Position numbers and translations under genes: made by a program
In this document: positions 19,383 to 27,398 of the stretch, one piece after another
Numbering within the stretch: the stretch's first letter is position 1
Layout of the letters: the number at the start of each line of letters is the position of its first letter
Notes under the pieces: model-generated
What the model was told of the DNA's origin: nothing
What the model saw: the letters and a program-made list of their open reading frames with translations, nothing else
Databases searched by the model: none
Assembly: GCA_016929495.1 (NCBI GenBank)
Contig: JAFGIS010000475.1
Coordinates: 1-39,502 of the forward strand
Direction of reading: 5' to 3'
Origin: Polyangiaceae bacterium
GTDB lineage: Bacteria; Myxococcota_A; Polyangia; Polyangiales; Polyangiaceae
DNA length: 39,502 bases

Positions 19383-21569
19383 ATGCAGGAGTCGACACCA
19401 CAGGAAGATGCACCAGCCGAAGCGATCATCGTCACGACGCTCGACCATCGGGTTGTGGCCTGGAACCCGGCGGCCGAGCGCCTGTATGTGATCCCGGCCT
19501 CGGAAGCCGTCGGAAAGCTCATCGACGAGCTGCTCACGGTCGACGGACTGCCCTGGACCCGACACGAGAGCCAGCGCGAGCTCATGCGGCGGGGAACGTG
19601 GCAGGGCACCCTACGGCATGCGACGCCGGCCGGCACAGAGAGCACGCTCAGCTGGTCGCTCTCCCGCGTGCAGTTGCCTGACGCGGCCGCGGAGATCATC
19701 ATCGCCGTCGCTGTGAGCCTGGAAACACGAGTCCAGGCCGAGCGCATGCTGCACGCGAGCGAACGGAAGACACGGAGCATCCTGCGCGCCGCACCGATTG
19801 GCATCGGCATGGTAGTCAACCGCGTCCTGAAGGAGGTCAACGAAGGGCTCTGCCGGATGACGGGCTACTCGAGCGACGAGCTTCTGGGCAACAACGCGCG
19901 CATGCTCTACCCCAGCGCGGAGGACTACGAGTACGTCGGCCGCGAGAAGTATCGGCAGATCGCGGAGCGCGGAACCGGTACCGTCGAGTCCCGTTGGCGC
20001 AAGAAAAGCGGCGAGATCATCGACGTCCTGCTGAGCTCGACCCCGCTGGATCCCGCCAACCTCGCCGACGGCGTAACCTTCACGGCTCTGGACATCACCG
20101 AGCGGCTGCGCAGCCTGGCCGAACTGCGCGAGAGCGAGGCCAAGTTCCGCAGTATCATCGAGTCGTCGCCGCTGGGAATGCACCAGTACGTCTTGGAGCA
20201 GGACGGGCGGCTGGTGTTCGAGGGAGCCAACCCGTCTGCCGACCGTATTCTGGGCGTGGACAACTCCGAGTTCATCGGCCGCACGATCGAGGAGGCGTTT
20301 CCTCCGCTGGCGAACACCGAGGTCCCGGAGCGCTACCGCGCGGTCGCCTCTGGGAGCGGACTCTGGTCCACGTCGCAGGTCAACTACCGGGACGGCCGAA
20401 TCGCCGGGGCGTACGAGGTCTACGCTTTCCAAACGTCGGGCCTCGCAGGGGGCCTGGCGCACGATTTCAACAACCTTCTGACCGGCATCATCGGGAATGC
20501 CGATCTGGCGTTGATGGATCTCGAGCCTGCTTCGCCGCTCGTGTCGCTGCTGAACGAGGTCGTCAAAGCGGCCCGCAGCGCCGCCACTCTGACTCAGCAG
20601 CTCCTGGCCTTCTCGCGCCAGCAAATGACCGAACCGAGGGTGGTCGACCTGAACGATCTCGTCGCCAACCTGAACAACATGCTCACCCGCCTCATCGGGG
20701 AAGACATCGACCTTCGCATCGCAGCGGGCAAGGACTTGCTGTCGGTCAAGCTCGACCCGGCCCAGTTCGAGCAGGTCGTCGTCAACCTGGCCGTCAACGC
20801 GCGCGATGCGATGCCCCGCGGCGGGACCCTGGTGCTCGAGACGGAGAACGTCGAGCTCAGCGAGGAGTACTGCAGGTCACACGCGGGCGCGCTGCCCGGC
20901 CCCCACGTGCTGCTGGCGGTGAGCGACACCGGGATGGGCATGGGCCAAGAGGTCCTCGGCCACCTCTTCGAACCGTTCTTCACGACGAAACCCAAGGGCA
21001 AGGGCACGGGCCTGGGACTGGCGACCATCTACGGTACCGTCAAGCAGGCGGGAGGCACGATCGAGGTCTACTCGGAGCTCGGCAAGGGTTCGACGTTCAA
21101 GATCTACCTGCCCTCTATCGCGGAGCAGGCGGCGAAGTGGTCCCCGGAGCGCAAGAGCCCGGATCTCCCGCTGGGCCATGAGATCGTACTTCTGGTCGAG
21201 GACGAAGACACCGTTCGCGACCTGGCGAAACGCGTCCTCTGCCGGCTCGGCTACACGGTGCTCTGCGCTCGCAACGGCGCCGAAGCGCTGGAGCTCGCCG
21301 AGCGACACGCGGATCGAATCGACCTACTCCTGACGGACGTGGTCATGCCCGGGATGAGCGGCCGCGAACTGGCCTCTCGTTTGTCGCTGGCGCACCCCGA
21401 AACGAAGGTCTTGTACGCGTCGGGCTACACGGAGAACATCATCGTGCACCACGGCGTCATCGACGAGGGCGTGTGCTTCATCGGCAAGCCCTACTCGACG
21501 GGCGGTCTGGCGCGAAAGGTGCGCGAAGTCCTCGACGCGACGGCGCAGGCCGGACCGCTCTGGAACTGA
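19383..21569 (+). CDS. Hybrid sensor histidine kinase: three PAS domains, HisKA, HATPase, receiver
   Basis: A 728-residue cytoplasmic kinase. PAS 1 covers about residues 8-110, PAS 2 about 125-240 (ERKTRSILRAAPIGIGMVVN, followed by GYSSDELLGNNARMLYP) and PAS 3 about 255-350. The dimerisation helix has LAHDFNNLLTGI with the phospho-acceptor His360. The ATPase domain shows VVNLAVNARDAM (N box), DTGMGM (G1), LFEPFFTTK (F box) and GTGLGLATIYG (G2). A receiver domain follows (about 600-725) with Asp652 in LLLTDVVMPG and Lys702 in FIGKPYS. PAS 3 runs straight into the H box (EVYAFQTSGLAGGLAHDF): about 30-35 residues of PAS end, linker and early helix expected in this family are missing in frame. 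No membrane segment is seen. The partner and signal are unknown; the neighbours do not reveal them. Confidence 0.9.
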   Translation: MQESTPQEDAPAEAIIVTTLDHRVVAWNPAAERLYVIPASEAVGKLIDELLTVDGLPWTRHESQRELMRRGTWQGTLRHATPAGTESTLSWSLSRVQLPDAAAEIIIAVAVSLETRVQAERMLHASERKTRSILRAAPIGIGMVVNRVLKEVNEGLCRMTGYSSDELLGNNARMLYPSAEDYEYVGREKYRQIAERGTGTVESRWRKKSGEIIDVLLSSTPLDPANLADGVTFTALDITERLRSLAELRESEAKFRSIIESSPLGMHQYVLEQDGRLVFEGANPSADRILGVDNSEFIGRTIEEAFPPLANTEVPERYRAVASGSGLWSTSQVNYRDGRIAGAYEVYAFQTSGLAGGLAHDFNNLLTGIIGNADLALMDLEPASPLVSLLNEVVKAARSAATLTQQLLAFSRQQMTEPRVVDLNDLVANLNNMLTRLIGEDIDLRIAAGKDLLSVKLDPAQFEQVVVNLAVNARDAMPRGGTLVLETENVELSEEYCRSHAGALPGPHVLLAVSDTGMGMGQEVLGHLFEPFFTTKPKGKGTGLGLATIYGTVKQAGGTIEVYSELGKGSTFKIYLPSIAEQAAKWSPERKSPDLPLGHEIVLLVEDEDTVRDLAKRVLCRLGYTVLCARNGAEALELAERHADRIDLLLTDVVMPGMSGRELASRLSLAHPETKVLYASGYTENIIVHHGVIDEGVCFIGKPYSTGGLARKVREVLDATAQAGPLWN

Positions 21570-22188
21570 CGGCTGCCGTTCTCACTGGAACGCCACCACG
21601 CAGTGCCCGGTCCTGCACCGGCCCGTCGCGGAATACGACGGCACACATGCCACGCACGAACGGTCTGGCGCGCACACGAGCTCGTAGTACGCCTGCATCT
21701 GCGAACCGGCAATCGCCACGAGCTCGGAAGTCAACGCCAGGACGCCGAGGACACTCTGGCGCGAGCACCACCCGGGGCCCCGTCCTCGTCGCCATACTAC
21801 ACAATCGACCAGCCTGGTCCGTGTCACTGCGACCGCACGGTAGCATCCTTCACCTGCACGCTCGACGGCGGCTGGGGCGGCTGCGGTGACGACGAGTTCG
21901 ACGGGAGCAACGAAGGCGCTGCCCACGGCAATGGCAGCACTGACGGCGAGGACGCCTGCGGCCGAGGTGCGCGCCGTTTCCGGTCGAACGGCCTGTGTCC
22001 GAATGTTGCATCATTCGGGCATGGGCTGCGTCAAACGCCGGGGCCCAGTAAGCCCTTGGTTCAGAGTTCCTTGCTCTTGAGCTATCTTTGGCCGACACCG
22101 GTCGACACGCGGAGCAACCACGGCGGGCCCGGCTTGCCCAGCCCAGGAACGGCTCCCCGAACCTTGAACCCTCCAAAGGAGTCTTCGG
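21570..22188. other. Intergenic region with a doubtful minus-strand Cys-rich frame
   Basis: About 620 bases with no confident gene. On the minus strand 21926-21582 encodes 114 residues ending AYYELVCAPDRSCVACVPSY and TGRCRTGHCVVAFQ, which faintly resembles the Cys-rich ends of small myxobacterial lipoproteins. Its first half reads poorly, so it may be a decayed gene. The 3' part holds AAAGGAG, the ribosome site of the next gene. Confidence 0.3.
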
Positions 22189-23523
22189 ATGAGAAAGCTG
22201 GTAAGCATGAGGCCCCTCGCTGTTGGGATCGCCACCTGCCTCGTGGTCCCACTGCTCGTGGGCAGCTGTGAGCAGGCCAAGCAAGCCGCCGAAGGAGCGA
22301 GCGACATTTGCTGCACAGATTTCAAGGTGGGTGCGGACTTCAGTGGGGTCGACTTCGGCGTGGATGCCTCGATTGCCGGCAAGTACAAGGCGTTCCTTCA
22401 AGCCGCCGCCGACCTGTCGGCCACGGCCACGGTCTCCCTCTCGGACGTGACCGCGGCCTGCCGGGACATCGCCGTGGGCATGGGTGCCAATGCCGCTGAT
22501 CCGTCCGTTCAGGGCGCCAGCGGCGCCGCCGCTGCAACGGCGTGGTGTGGGCTCGCCAAAGCCCAGATCGACGCCAAATTCGGTGCCAGTGGAAGCCTCG
22601 GCGGCCAGGTCGCGGTGGCCATGACCCCCCCCAAGTGCGAAGCGTCCTTCGAAGCCAAAGCCAAGTGCGAGGCCAGCTGCTCGGGCACCGCAGAGTGCGA
22701 CTTCAACGTGAATCCTCCCACGTGCGAGGGAGGGACCCTGTCGGTCGAATGCAGCGGCTCGTGTTCGGGCGAGGCCAACGCCTCGATCGAGTGCACCGGC
22801 TCGTGCACGGGCAACTGCAAGGGCAGCTGCTCGGCGACGGGCGGCGTGGCCGTGGCGTGCAACGGCAGCTGCGATGGGACCTGCGCGGCCGGCGGTGGAG
22901 CTGGCGAGACGGGTATCCAGGCGGACGGCACCTGCAAGGGCACCTGCGACGGCACGTGCACGGCGGACGCCACGGCACCGGCGGTGCAATGCTCCGGCGT
23001 CTGCGAGGGCACCTGTGATGCCGCCTGCCAGGCAACCGGCACGGTCAAGGCGCGTTGCAGCGGAAAGTGCGACTCGGCAATCTCCGCTCCGAAGTGCAAG
23101 GGCGGCACCATGGGGGGCGGCTGCACCGTCGACGTCGACTGCTCGGGCAGCTGCTCCGGCAGCGCCTCGGCCAAGGCCAACTGCACGCCTCCGGAAATCG
23201 GCATCGCCGTCACGGCCAAGGCGGGCGTGGCTCTGACGGCCGAGCAGGAAGCCGAGGTGGCGATTGCGCTCGAGACCTTGCGCGTGAACCTTCCGAAGTT
23301 GCTCTTGGTGTTCAAGGGCCGCGCCCAGGCCTTCACCAGTGCAATCGAGAGCGTCATCTCCATCGGCGGCTCGCTCATCGGCGAGGGCAATGCGGGCAAG
23401 ATCGGCGTGAAGGGCATGGCATGCGGCGGCATCGCGGCGCTGTCGATTGGCGACGCGCTCACGAACTTCACGGCCGCGTTCAATGCCTCCGCCAACGTGG
23501 CGGGTTCGTTCATGCTGCAGTAG
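22189..23523 (+). CDS. Cys-repeat lipoprotein (CSGSC/CxGxC repeats)
   Basis: A 444-residue lipoprotein with AAAGGAG nine bases before ATG 22189. The signal peptide ends in LLVGSC (Cys27). Residues 30-150 are Ala-rich and helical (GKYKAFLQAAADLSATATVS). Residues about 150-330 contain more than a dozen short Cys units such as CSGSCSGEA, CTGSCTGNCKGSC, CNGSCDGTC, CKGTCDGTC and CSGVCEGTCDAAC, spaced every 3-8 residues like a disulfide-rich beta-solenoid. Residues 335-444 return to a helical Ala/Gly-rich domain (LTAEQEAEVAIALETL, NFTAAFNASANVAGSF). I know similar proteins as lineage-specific myxobacterial families of unknown role. The high Cys content requires an oxidising location outside the cytoplasm. 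The gene is transcribed alone, convergent with a redoxin gene. Confidence 0.85.
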   Translation: MRKLVSMRPLAVGIATCLVVPLLVGSCEQAKQAAEGASDICCTDFKVGADFSGVDFGVDASIAGKYKAFLQAAADLSATATVSLSDVTAACRDIAVGMGANAADPSVQGASGAAAATAWCGLAKAQIDAKFGASGSLGGQVAVAMTPPKCEASFEAKAKCEASCSGTAECDFNVNPPTCEGGTLSVECSGSCSGEANASIECTGSCTGNCKGSCSATGGVAVACNGSCDGTCAAGGGAGETGIQADGTCKGTCDGTCTADATAPAVQCSGVCEGTCDAACQATGTVKARCSGKCDSAISAPKCKGGTMGGGCTVDVDCSGSCSGSASAKANCTPPEIGIAVTAKAGVALTAEQEAEVAIALETLRVNLPKLLLVFKGRAQAFTSAIESVISIGGSLIGEGNAGKIGVKGMACGGIAALSIGDALTNFTAAFNASANVAGSFMLQ

Positions 23524-23545
23524 TCGCGTCGCAGAGCGCGCCGGA

Positions 23546-23573
23546 CCGCGCGCGTCCTCCGGGATGCGCGCGG
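23546..23573. terminator. Bidirectional hairpin with UNCG tetraloop
   Basis: A 12-bp stem, CCGCGCGCGTCC with GGATGCGCGCGG (one G-U pair in the plus-strand RNA), closed by TCCG, which in RNA is an extra-stable UNCG-class loop. It sits between two convergent genes. There is no U-tract; strong stem stability makes it a plausible terminator or 3'-end stabiliser. Confidence 0.5.
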
Positions 23574-23584
23574 GGTCGACCGAG

Positions 23585-24145
23585 CTACCGACCCGCCTTG
23601 ACGACCGCGGCTCGCAGGTTGTTCTGCCCTTGGCGCGTGATCGGCTGGACCGTGACCGAGTCGGCCCACCTGAAGTACCGGCTCAAGCGGCCGCCCGGCG
23701 TGTAGACATAGAGGTCGTCGGTTCCGCCGCCCTGCTGGGCGAACGCGTCGACCTGTTGGGTGTCCTGGAACAGAGGGAAGTCCGCGACCTCGACCAGATC
23801 CCGCTGATTCGTGGCGGCGTCCTTGGCATTGATCACGGCAATCTTCACGCCCAGTCCCTCGGCCTGCCACTGCTTGTCGAGCCGGTCGAGCTCGCGCGTG
23901 AGGACGATGCAGACGTCACAGGTCCCGGCATAGAGCGCCAAGAGGACCACGGATCCTCGGAACTGTTCCAGACCGTAGATCTCTCGATAGCGAGGGCTCT
24001 GAGGCTGGAAATCCCGGAGCTTCCAGCCGGGCGCCGGGGCGCCTTGGTCGGTCGGCTTGGAGCCGAACGGCAGCTTCCCGCACGCCGCTGATGCGAGCGC
24101 GACCAGTATCCAGCACACAGAACGGAGCCGACCGAAAGAGAACAC
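23585..24145 (-). CDS. Thioredoxin-fold (redoxin) lipoprotein
   Basis: A 186-residue lipoprotein starting at GTG 24145, where a signal peptide begins (VFSFGRLRSVCWILVAL) and ends with lipobox SAAC. The open frame upstream to 24718 lies antisense-like across the neighbouring gene's frame and is rejected. The mature part is an AhpC/TSA-thioredoxin fold: GWKLRDFQPQS, then SVVLLALYAGTCDVCIVLTRE with the redox CxxC (Cys-Asp-Val-Cys), then VKIAVINAKDAATNQ, FPLFQDTQQVDAFA and DLYVYTPGGRLSRYF in the order expected. It is probably periplasmic, reducing or isomerising disulfides. It lies 56 bases downstream of the hydrolase lipoprotein gene on the same strand, so an operon is likely. The disulfide-rich lipoprotein next door is a tempting but unproven client. 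Confidence 0.75.
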   Translation of the reverse strand: MFSFGRLRSVCWILVALASAACGKLPFGSKPTDQGAPAPGWKLRDFQPQSPRYREIYGLEQFRGSVVLLALYAGTCDVCIVLTRELDRLDKQWQAEGLGVKIAVINAKDAATNQRDLVEVADFPLFQDTQQVDAFAQQGGGTDDLYVYTPGGRLSRYFRWADSVTVQPITRQGQNNLRAAVVKAGR

Positions 24146-24201
24146 AGAGCTGCCCCCGGTCCTATCACCCTCACGGTGCGCTGGCATGGTCCTCGTGGCC
24201 G

Positions 24202-25104
24202 CTACCTCGGCATCCGCTCCGGGCTCGTGGTCGGCTGCTGCCAGTTCGGGTCCGCCTCGACCAGCCAGGGCCACTCGGCCTGGATCGCCGCGGCCACGGG
24301 CCCGTCGTACGTGTGGCCGATGTTGCCTCCGTCTGCCACGCGCACCTCGACGCCCACGCGCTCCGCACGCTTGGCCAGGCCGCGGCACTTGGGGACACAC
24401 CCGGCCTGCGCACACCCGAAGATCACACGGCTGCCGCCTCCGTCCTTGAACCGCTTGAAGTTCCAGCCGTCGCTGCCGCCCTCGGTGAACACCACGCGGG
24501 GAAAACGGGCGGGATCCCCCATCACGATCGGGCGCGCCAGGATCGCACCCAGCGAGAACCCCGTCATCACGATGGGCCCGTCTGCGACGTAGCCGGCGAA
24601 CCGTTCGCGCACGGCCGAGAGCCCGGCGTCGAGCTCCTTTTGCAGCTGCTTGACCGAACCGTACTCCCACCGGTCCAGGGACTTGGACACGTCTCGGCGT
24701 GGGATCCCGCGCGGGCACAGGATGAACGCAAAGCCGTGCGTGATCTCGCGCATGACGTCACACTGCCACTCCGGGCGGTCGAAGTTGCCGTGCAGCGCCA
24801 CGACGATCGGCCGTGGCTCGGCGGCGCCGATCGGCACCGAGACCACTGCATCGCGGAAGCCTTGGACGGGGAGCGCCACCAACGCAGCATCGGCATCGAG
24901 CGGCGCCAGCACCGGGGCCGCGTCGCTGGGCGCGTCCGCCGAGGAATCGGCCGTTGCGCCGAGGGCGGCATCGACACGGGTCACCGCGAGCGGTTCGCTG
25001 GTCGACCTCGGGCGAGCGCCGGGTTCTTTCGGAGCCGGGCGACAGGCGAGCGTCGACAGCGCCGCAAGGAACGCGGCAAGGGGTCGAAGCATCCATCCAG
25101 TCAT
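24202..25104 (-). CDS. Alpha/beta-hydrolase lipoprotein
   Basis: A 300-residue lipoprotein. The signal peptide ends in LSTLAC (Cys21 counting from ATG 25104; ATG 25092 is also possible). A low-complexity Ala/Asp/Pro linker extends to about residue 80. The hydrolase core then shows PIVVALHGNFDRP (oxyanion strand HG), GPIVMTGFSLGAILA with the GxSxG nucleophile Ser, VVFTEGGSDGWNF, and a late NIGHTYDG that likely supplies the catalytic His. Cys residues pair in the C-terminal half (CAQAGCVPKC). This fits the dienelactone-hydrolase/esterase group; the substrate is unknown. It is followed on the same strand by the redoxin lipoprotein gene and preceded by the toxin-antitoxin genes 69 bases upstream. 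No Shine-Dalgarno sequence is obvious. Confidence 0.75.
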   Translation of the reverse strand: MTGWMLRPLAAFLAALSTLACRPAPKEPGARPRSTSEPLAVTRVDAALGATADSSADAPSDAAPVLAPLDADAALVALPVQGFRDAVVSVPIGAAEPRPIVVALHGNFDRPEWQCDVMREITHGFAFILCPRGIPRRDVSKSLDRWEYGSVKQLQKELDAGLSAVRERFAGYVADGPIVMTGFSLGAILARPIVMGDPARFPRVVFTEGGSDGWNFKRFKDGGGSRVIFGCAQAGCVPKCRGLAKRAERVGVEVRVADGGNIGHTYDGPVAAAIQAEWPWLVEADPNWQQPTTSPERMPR

Positions 25105-25173
25105 GTGAGCCAGAGTCTGATCTGGCAGCGGGGTGAGATCAAGGAAACCGGAGCGCGGATCCTGGCCGTCCGG

Positions 25174-25602
25174 CTATCTCGTCGTCGAGCTCCAGGGGTC
25201 GATAACATCGACGCTGCAGCCCTCGAAATCCTCGACATTGCGGGTGGCTACGACCGCACCGTTCGATCGGGCAATGGCTGCGATCTGGGCATCGAGCGCG
25301 GAGATCGGCCTTCCCGCGCGCCGCCGCGTTGCTGCAATGTTGGCATACGCTTCAGCCGCGTCGCTGCCGAACGGCAGGATTCGACCGGCGAAGTCCTGCT
25401 CGAACATCGCACGGGCCGCCGCGGCAATGCCATCGCGTCGCTTGCCCTTTGGGAGCAAAAGAACACCGTAGAGGATCTCGGCTTGCGTGATGCTCGTGAC
25501 GTACAGACTCGTGGTCGGCTGGGCGTTGACCCATCGCATCACCGTGTCAGCCGGGCTCGGACCCATGAGCTCGGACACCACGTTCGTGTCCAGGATGATC
25601 AT
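25174..25602 (-). CDS. vapC: PIN-domain toxin, VapC/FitB type
   Basis: A 142-residue PIN ribonuclease. The acidic active-site residues are all present: Asp5 in MIILDTNVVSE, Glu42 in SITQAEILYG, Asp104 in ALDAQIAAIA, and Asn122/Asp125 in ATRNVEDFEG. RRRAGRPISALDAQIA is characteristic of the FitB-like branch. Family members cleave tRNA or rRNA when released from antitoxin; the target here is unknown. The ATG at 25602 overlaps the antitoxin stop as ATGA, giving tight translational coupling. Length is normal and nothing is broken, so the module is probably active. Confidence 0.9.
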   Translation of the reverse strand: MIILDTNVVSELMGPSPADTVMRWVNAQPTTSLYVTSITQAEILYGVLLLPKGKRRDGIAAAARAMFEQDFAGRILPFGSDAAEAYANIAATRRRAGRPISALDAQIAAIARSNGAVVATRNVEDFEGCSVDVIDPWSSTTR

Positions 25603-25841
25603 CGAAGGTTCGGGGGCTCGCGCGCGGGCTCGCGGGCTGGCAGCTCGAGCTCTACGGCGAGGCGCTCGAAACGTCGCCGGATGGAGTCTCCCAAGCGGCT
25701 GGGTCTCACTGAGGACTCTGCGATCACCGATCGCAGGATCACGCGGACCTCTTCCTCCATGGACCTCCCGTTCTTTGCCGCTCGGACTCGGAGGCGCTCC
25801 TTGACTTCAGGATCGAGGTCGCGAATGGTGAGCGTGGACAC
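25599..25841 (-). CDS. FitA-like ribbon-helix-helix antitoxin
   Basis: An 80-residue antitoxin. MSTLTIRDLDPEVKERLRVR followed by AAKNGRSMEEEVRVIL is the FitA/Arc ribbon-helix-helix DNA-binding domain (residues 1-45): the beta strand LTIRDL contacts DNA and the helices dimerise. The C-terminal tail (RRFERLAVELELPAREPARE) would wrap and inhibit the PIN toxin. It starts at GTG 25841, with no Shine-Dalgarno sequence. The promoter and a perfect 18-bp palindrome lie directly upstream, consistent with autorepression by the antitoxin or the complex, as is known for FitAB and VapBC modules. Confidence 0.88.
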   Translation of the reverse strand: MSTLTIRDLDPEVKERLRVRAAKNGRSMEEEVRVILRSVIAESSVRPSRLGDSIRRRFERLAVELELPAREPAREPPNLR

Positions 25842-25844
25842 GCT

Positions 25845-25876
25845 AGCAATGCTAGCATTGCTGGCTCTGCTGTCAA
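25845..25876 (-). promoter_or_regulatory. Promoter and palindromic operator of the FitAB-type module
   Basis: Reading the minus strand, TTGACA (25876-25871), a 16-bp spacer and TAGCAT (25854-25849). The perfect 18-bp palindrome AGCAATGCTAGCATTGCT (25845-25862) covers the -10 box. The box ends seven bases before the GTG start, so the mRNA would be leaderless and a bound antitoxin would block RNA polymerase. Confidence 0.7.
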
Positions 25877-25889
25877 CGCTGGTAGAGCC

Positions 25890-27332
25890 TCACCCTCCGC
25901 TTCGTGAGCGGACGCCATCCCATGCGCTCGTGCCCCAGATCGCCAGACAGGACAGCGCGCATCCCGGCACTATCTCGTACAGATCGAAGATCCCCCCGTG
26001 CCCCTGCTTCCACAGGATCACGGTCGCGCCGCCCACCAGGATGCCTGCCAACGCCCCATTGCGGCTCGTACCCCGCCAATACAGGGACAGGACGATCGCC
26101 GGTCCGAAGGCAGCCCCGAATCCGGCCCACGCCCAGGCGACCAGCTCGAACACCCGGCTGTCTGGATCGAGACCGATCGCGAACGCGACGATGGCGATGA
26201 TCAGAACCGCGCTGCGACCCACCCACAAGAGCTCCTGCCTGCCAGCCGTCCGCCGCACGAACCCCTGATACAGGTCCTCGGCAAAAGCCGACGAGGCCAC
26301 CAAGAGCTGCGCCGAGGCCGTGCTCATGATCGCGGCCATGATGGCGGCCATGCACACGCCTGCGATGACCGGGTGAAACAACTCGGCGCTCATCAGGACG
26401 AATACCTTCTCGCTCTGTGCGCCCGCGAGCGGCTTGTGCAGCACCAACAGGCCGGTCAGGCCCACCACCACGGCGGCAGCGAGCGTGATGAGCACCCAAC
26501 CCATGGCGATCCGCCGCGCGAGCGGGATCTCCTTCGCGGAGCGGGCGGCCATGAAGCGAGCCAGGATGTGCGGTTGACCCGGATAGCCCAGACCCCAGGC
26601 GAGCAGCGAAACGACGCCGACGGCTCCGAGCGGCTCGCCGCGGCTGCCCACCAGCGGGTCGAGCAGATTCGGATTGCGTGCGTCCAGGGCCGCGACCATT
26701 GCACCCGAGCCGCCCGCCAGATGAACGCCCATCACCGCGACCAGCACCAGCGCGATGAACATCAGTGAGCCCTGCAGCACATCGGTCCAGCTGATCGCGA
26801 GGAAACCGCCGAAGAAGGTGTACAGGACCATCACGGCGCTGCCCGAGAGCATGGCCGTCGCGTAGGCACCCCCAAAAAGCTGCTGGAACAGCTTCCCCGA
26901 CGCCACGAACCCGGAACTCGCATAGAAGGTGAAGAACACCAGAATGACGAGCGCCGTCACCGACCGAAGTGCCCGAGAGCGGTCCTGAAAACGATATTCG
27001 AAGTAGTCGGGGAGCGTGAGGGCATCGTTGGACTGCTCCGTGGCGCTCCGCAGGCGTGCCGCCACGACCGTCCAGTTGAGGTAGGTCCCGATCAGAAGAC
27101 CGAGCGAGACCCACGCGGCGTCCAGCCCGGACGCGTACGCGAGCCCCGGCAGCCCCATCAAGAGCCAGCCGCTCATGTCCGACGCCTGAGCCGAGAGAGC
27201 GGTCACCCAGCTGCCGAGGGATCTCCCGCCCAGGAGATAGTCACCGAGACTTCGGGTGCGCCGCCAAGCCAACCAACCGAGCCCGAGGCACGCGACCATG
27301 TAGACGATCATGGCAAGCTGCAGGTACGGCAT
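25890..27332 (-). CDS. putP: Sodium/solute symporter, PutP (proline) type
   Basis: A 480-residue inner-membrane transporter of the SSS family with about 13 hydrophobic helices. Key PutP features are visible: SLGDYLLGGRSLGSWVTALS near the N-terminus, then AQASDMSGWLLMGLPGLAYASG (sodium and substrate site in TM2), ALTLPDYFEYRF, and STASAQLLVASSAFAEDLYQ in the later conserved loop. ATG 27332 is chosen because MPYLQLAMIVYM opens the first membrane helix; GTG 27362 would add a polar tail. It carries proline or a related solute with Na+. A 13-bp palindrome lies in its short leader. It is downstream of, and 66 bases from, the FG-GAP lipoprotein on the same strand. Substrate assignment within SSS is likely but not certain. 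Confidence 0.85.
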   Translation of the reverse strand: MPYLQLAMIVYMVACLGLGWLAWRRTRSLGDYLLGGRSLGSWVTALSAQASDMSGWLLMGLPGLAYASGLDAAWVSLGLLIGTYLNWTVVAARLRSATEQSNDALTLPDYFEYRFQDRSRALRSVTALVILVFFTFYASSGFVASGKLFQQLFGGAYATAMLSGSAVMVLYTFFGGFLAISWTDVLQGSLMFIALVLVAVMGVHLAGGSGAMVAALDARNPNLLDPLVGSRGEPLGAVGVVSLLAWGLGYPGQPHILARFMAARSAKEIPLARRIAMGWVLITLAAAVVVGLTGLLVLHKPLAGAQSEKVFVLMSAELFHPVIAGVCMAAIMAAIMSTASAQLLVASSAFAEDLYQGFVRRTAGRQELLWVGRSAVLIIAIVAFAIGLDPDSRVFELVAWAWAGFGAAFGPAIVLSLYWRGTSRNGALAGILVGGATVILWKQGHGGIFDLYEIVPGCALSCLAIWGTSAWDGVRSRSGG

Positions 27333-27339
27333 GGTTTCC

Positions 27340-27358
27340 CGGCGGTCCGCCGAGGATA
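27340..27358 (-). promoter_or_regulatory. Possible -10 box and palindrome before the symporter gene
   Basis: On the minus strand TATCCT (27358-27353) is followed at once by the palindrome CGGCGGACCGCCG (27352-27340) and then the ATG eight bases later. The palindrome would lie at the predicted transcription start, suiting an operator or an mRNA hairpin. No -35 is evident. Confidence 0.3.
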
Positions 27359-27398
27359 GCACAGCGCCTTCGTGCGGCGCGGCCTGCCGAGCCCCGCA

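Noticed and set aside
18817..19491. Open frames between the GH127 and kinase genes
   Set aside because: No conserved motif, and the plus-strand one runs into the kinase gene in the wrong frame.
22509..23870. A 453-residue minus-strand frame opposite the Cys-repeat lipoprotein
   Set aside because: It is antisense to the Cys repeats, overlaps the redoxin gene region and has Pro/Leu/Gln-rich filler only.
24091..26268. A 725-residue plus-strand frame across the hydrolase, toxin-antitoxin and symporter genes
   Set aside because: It spans several well-supported minus-strand genes and contains no domain.
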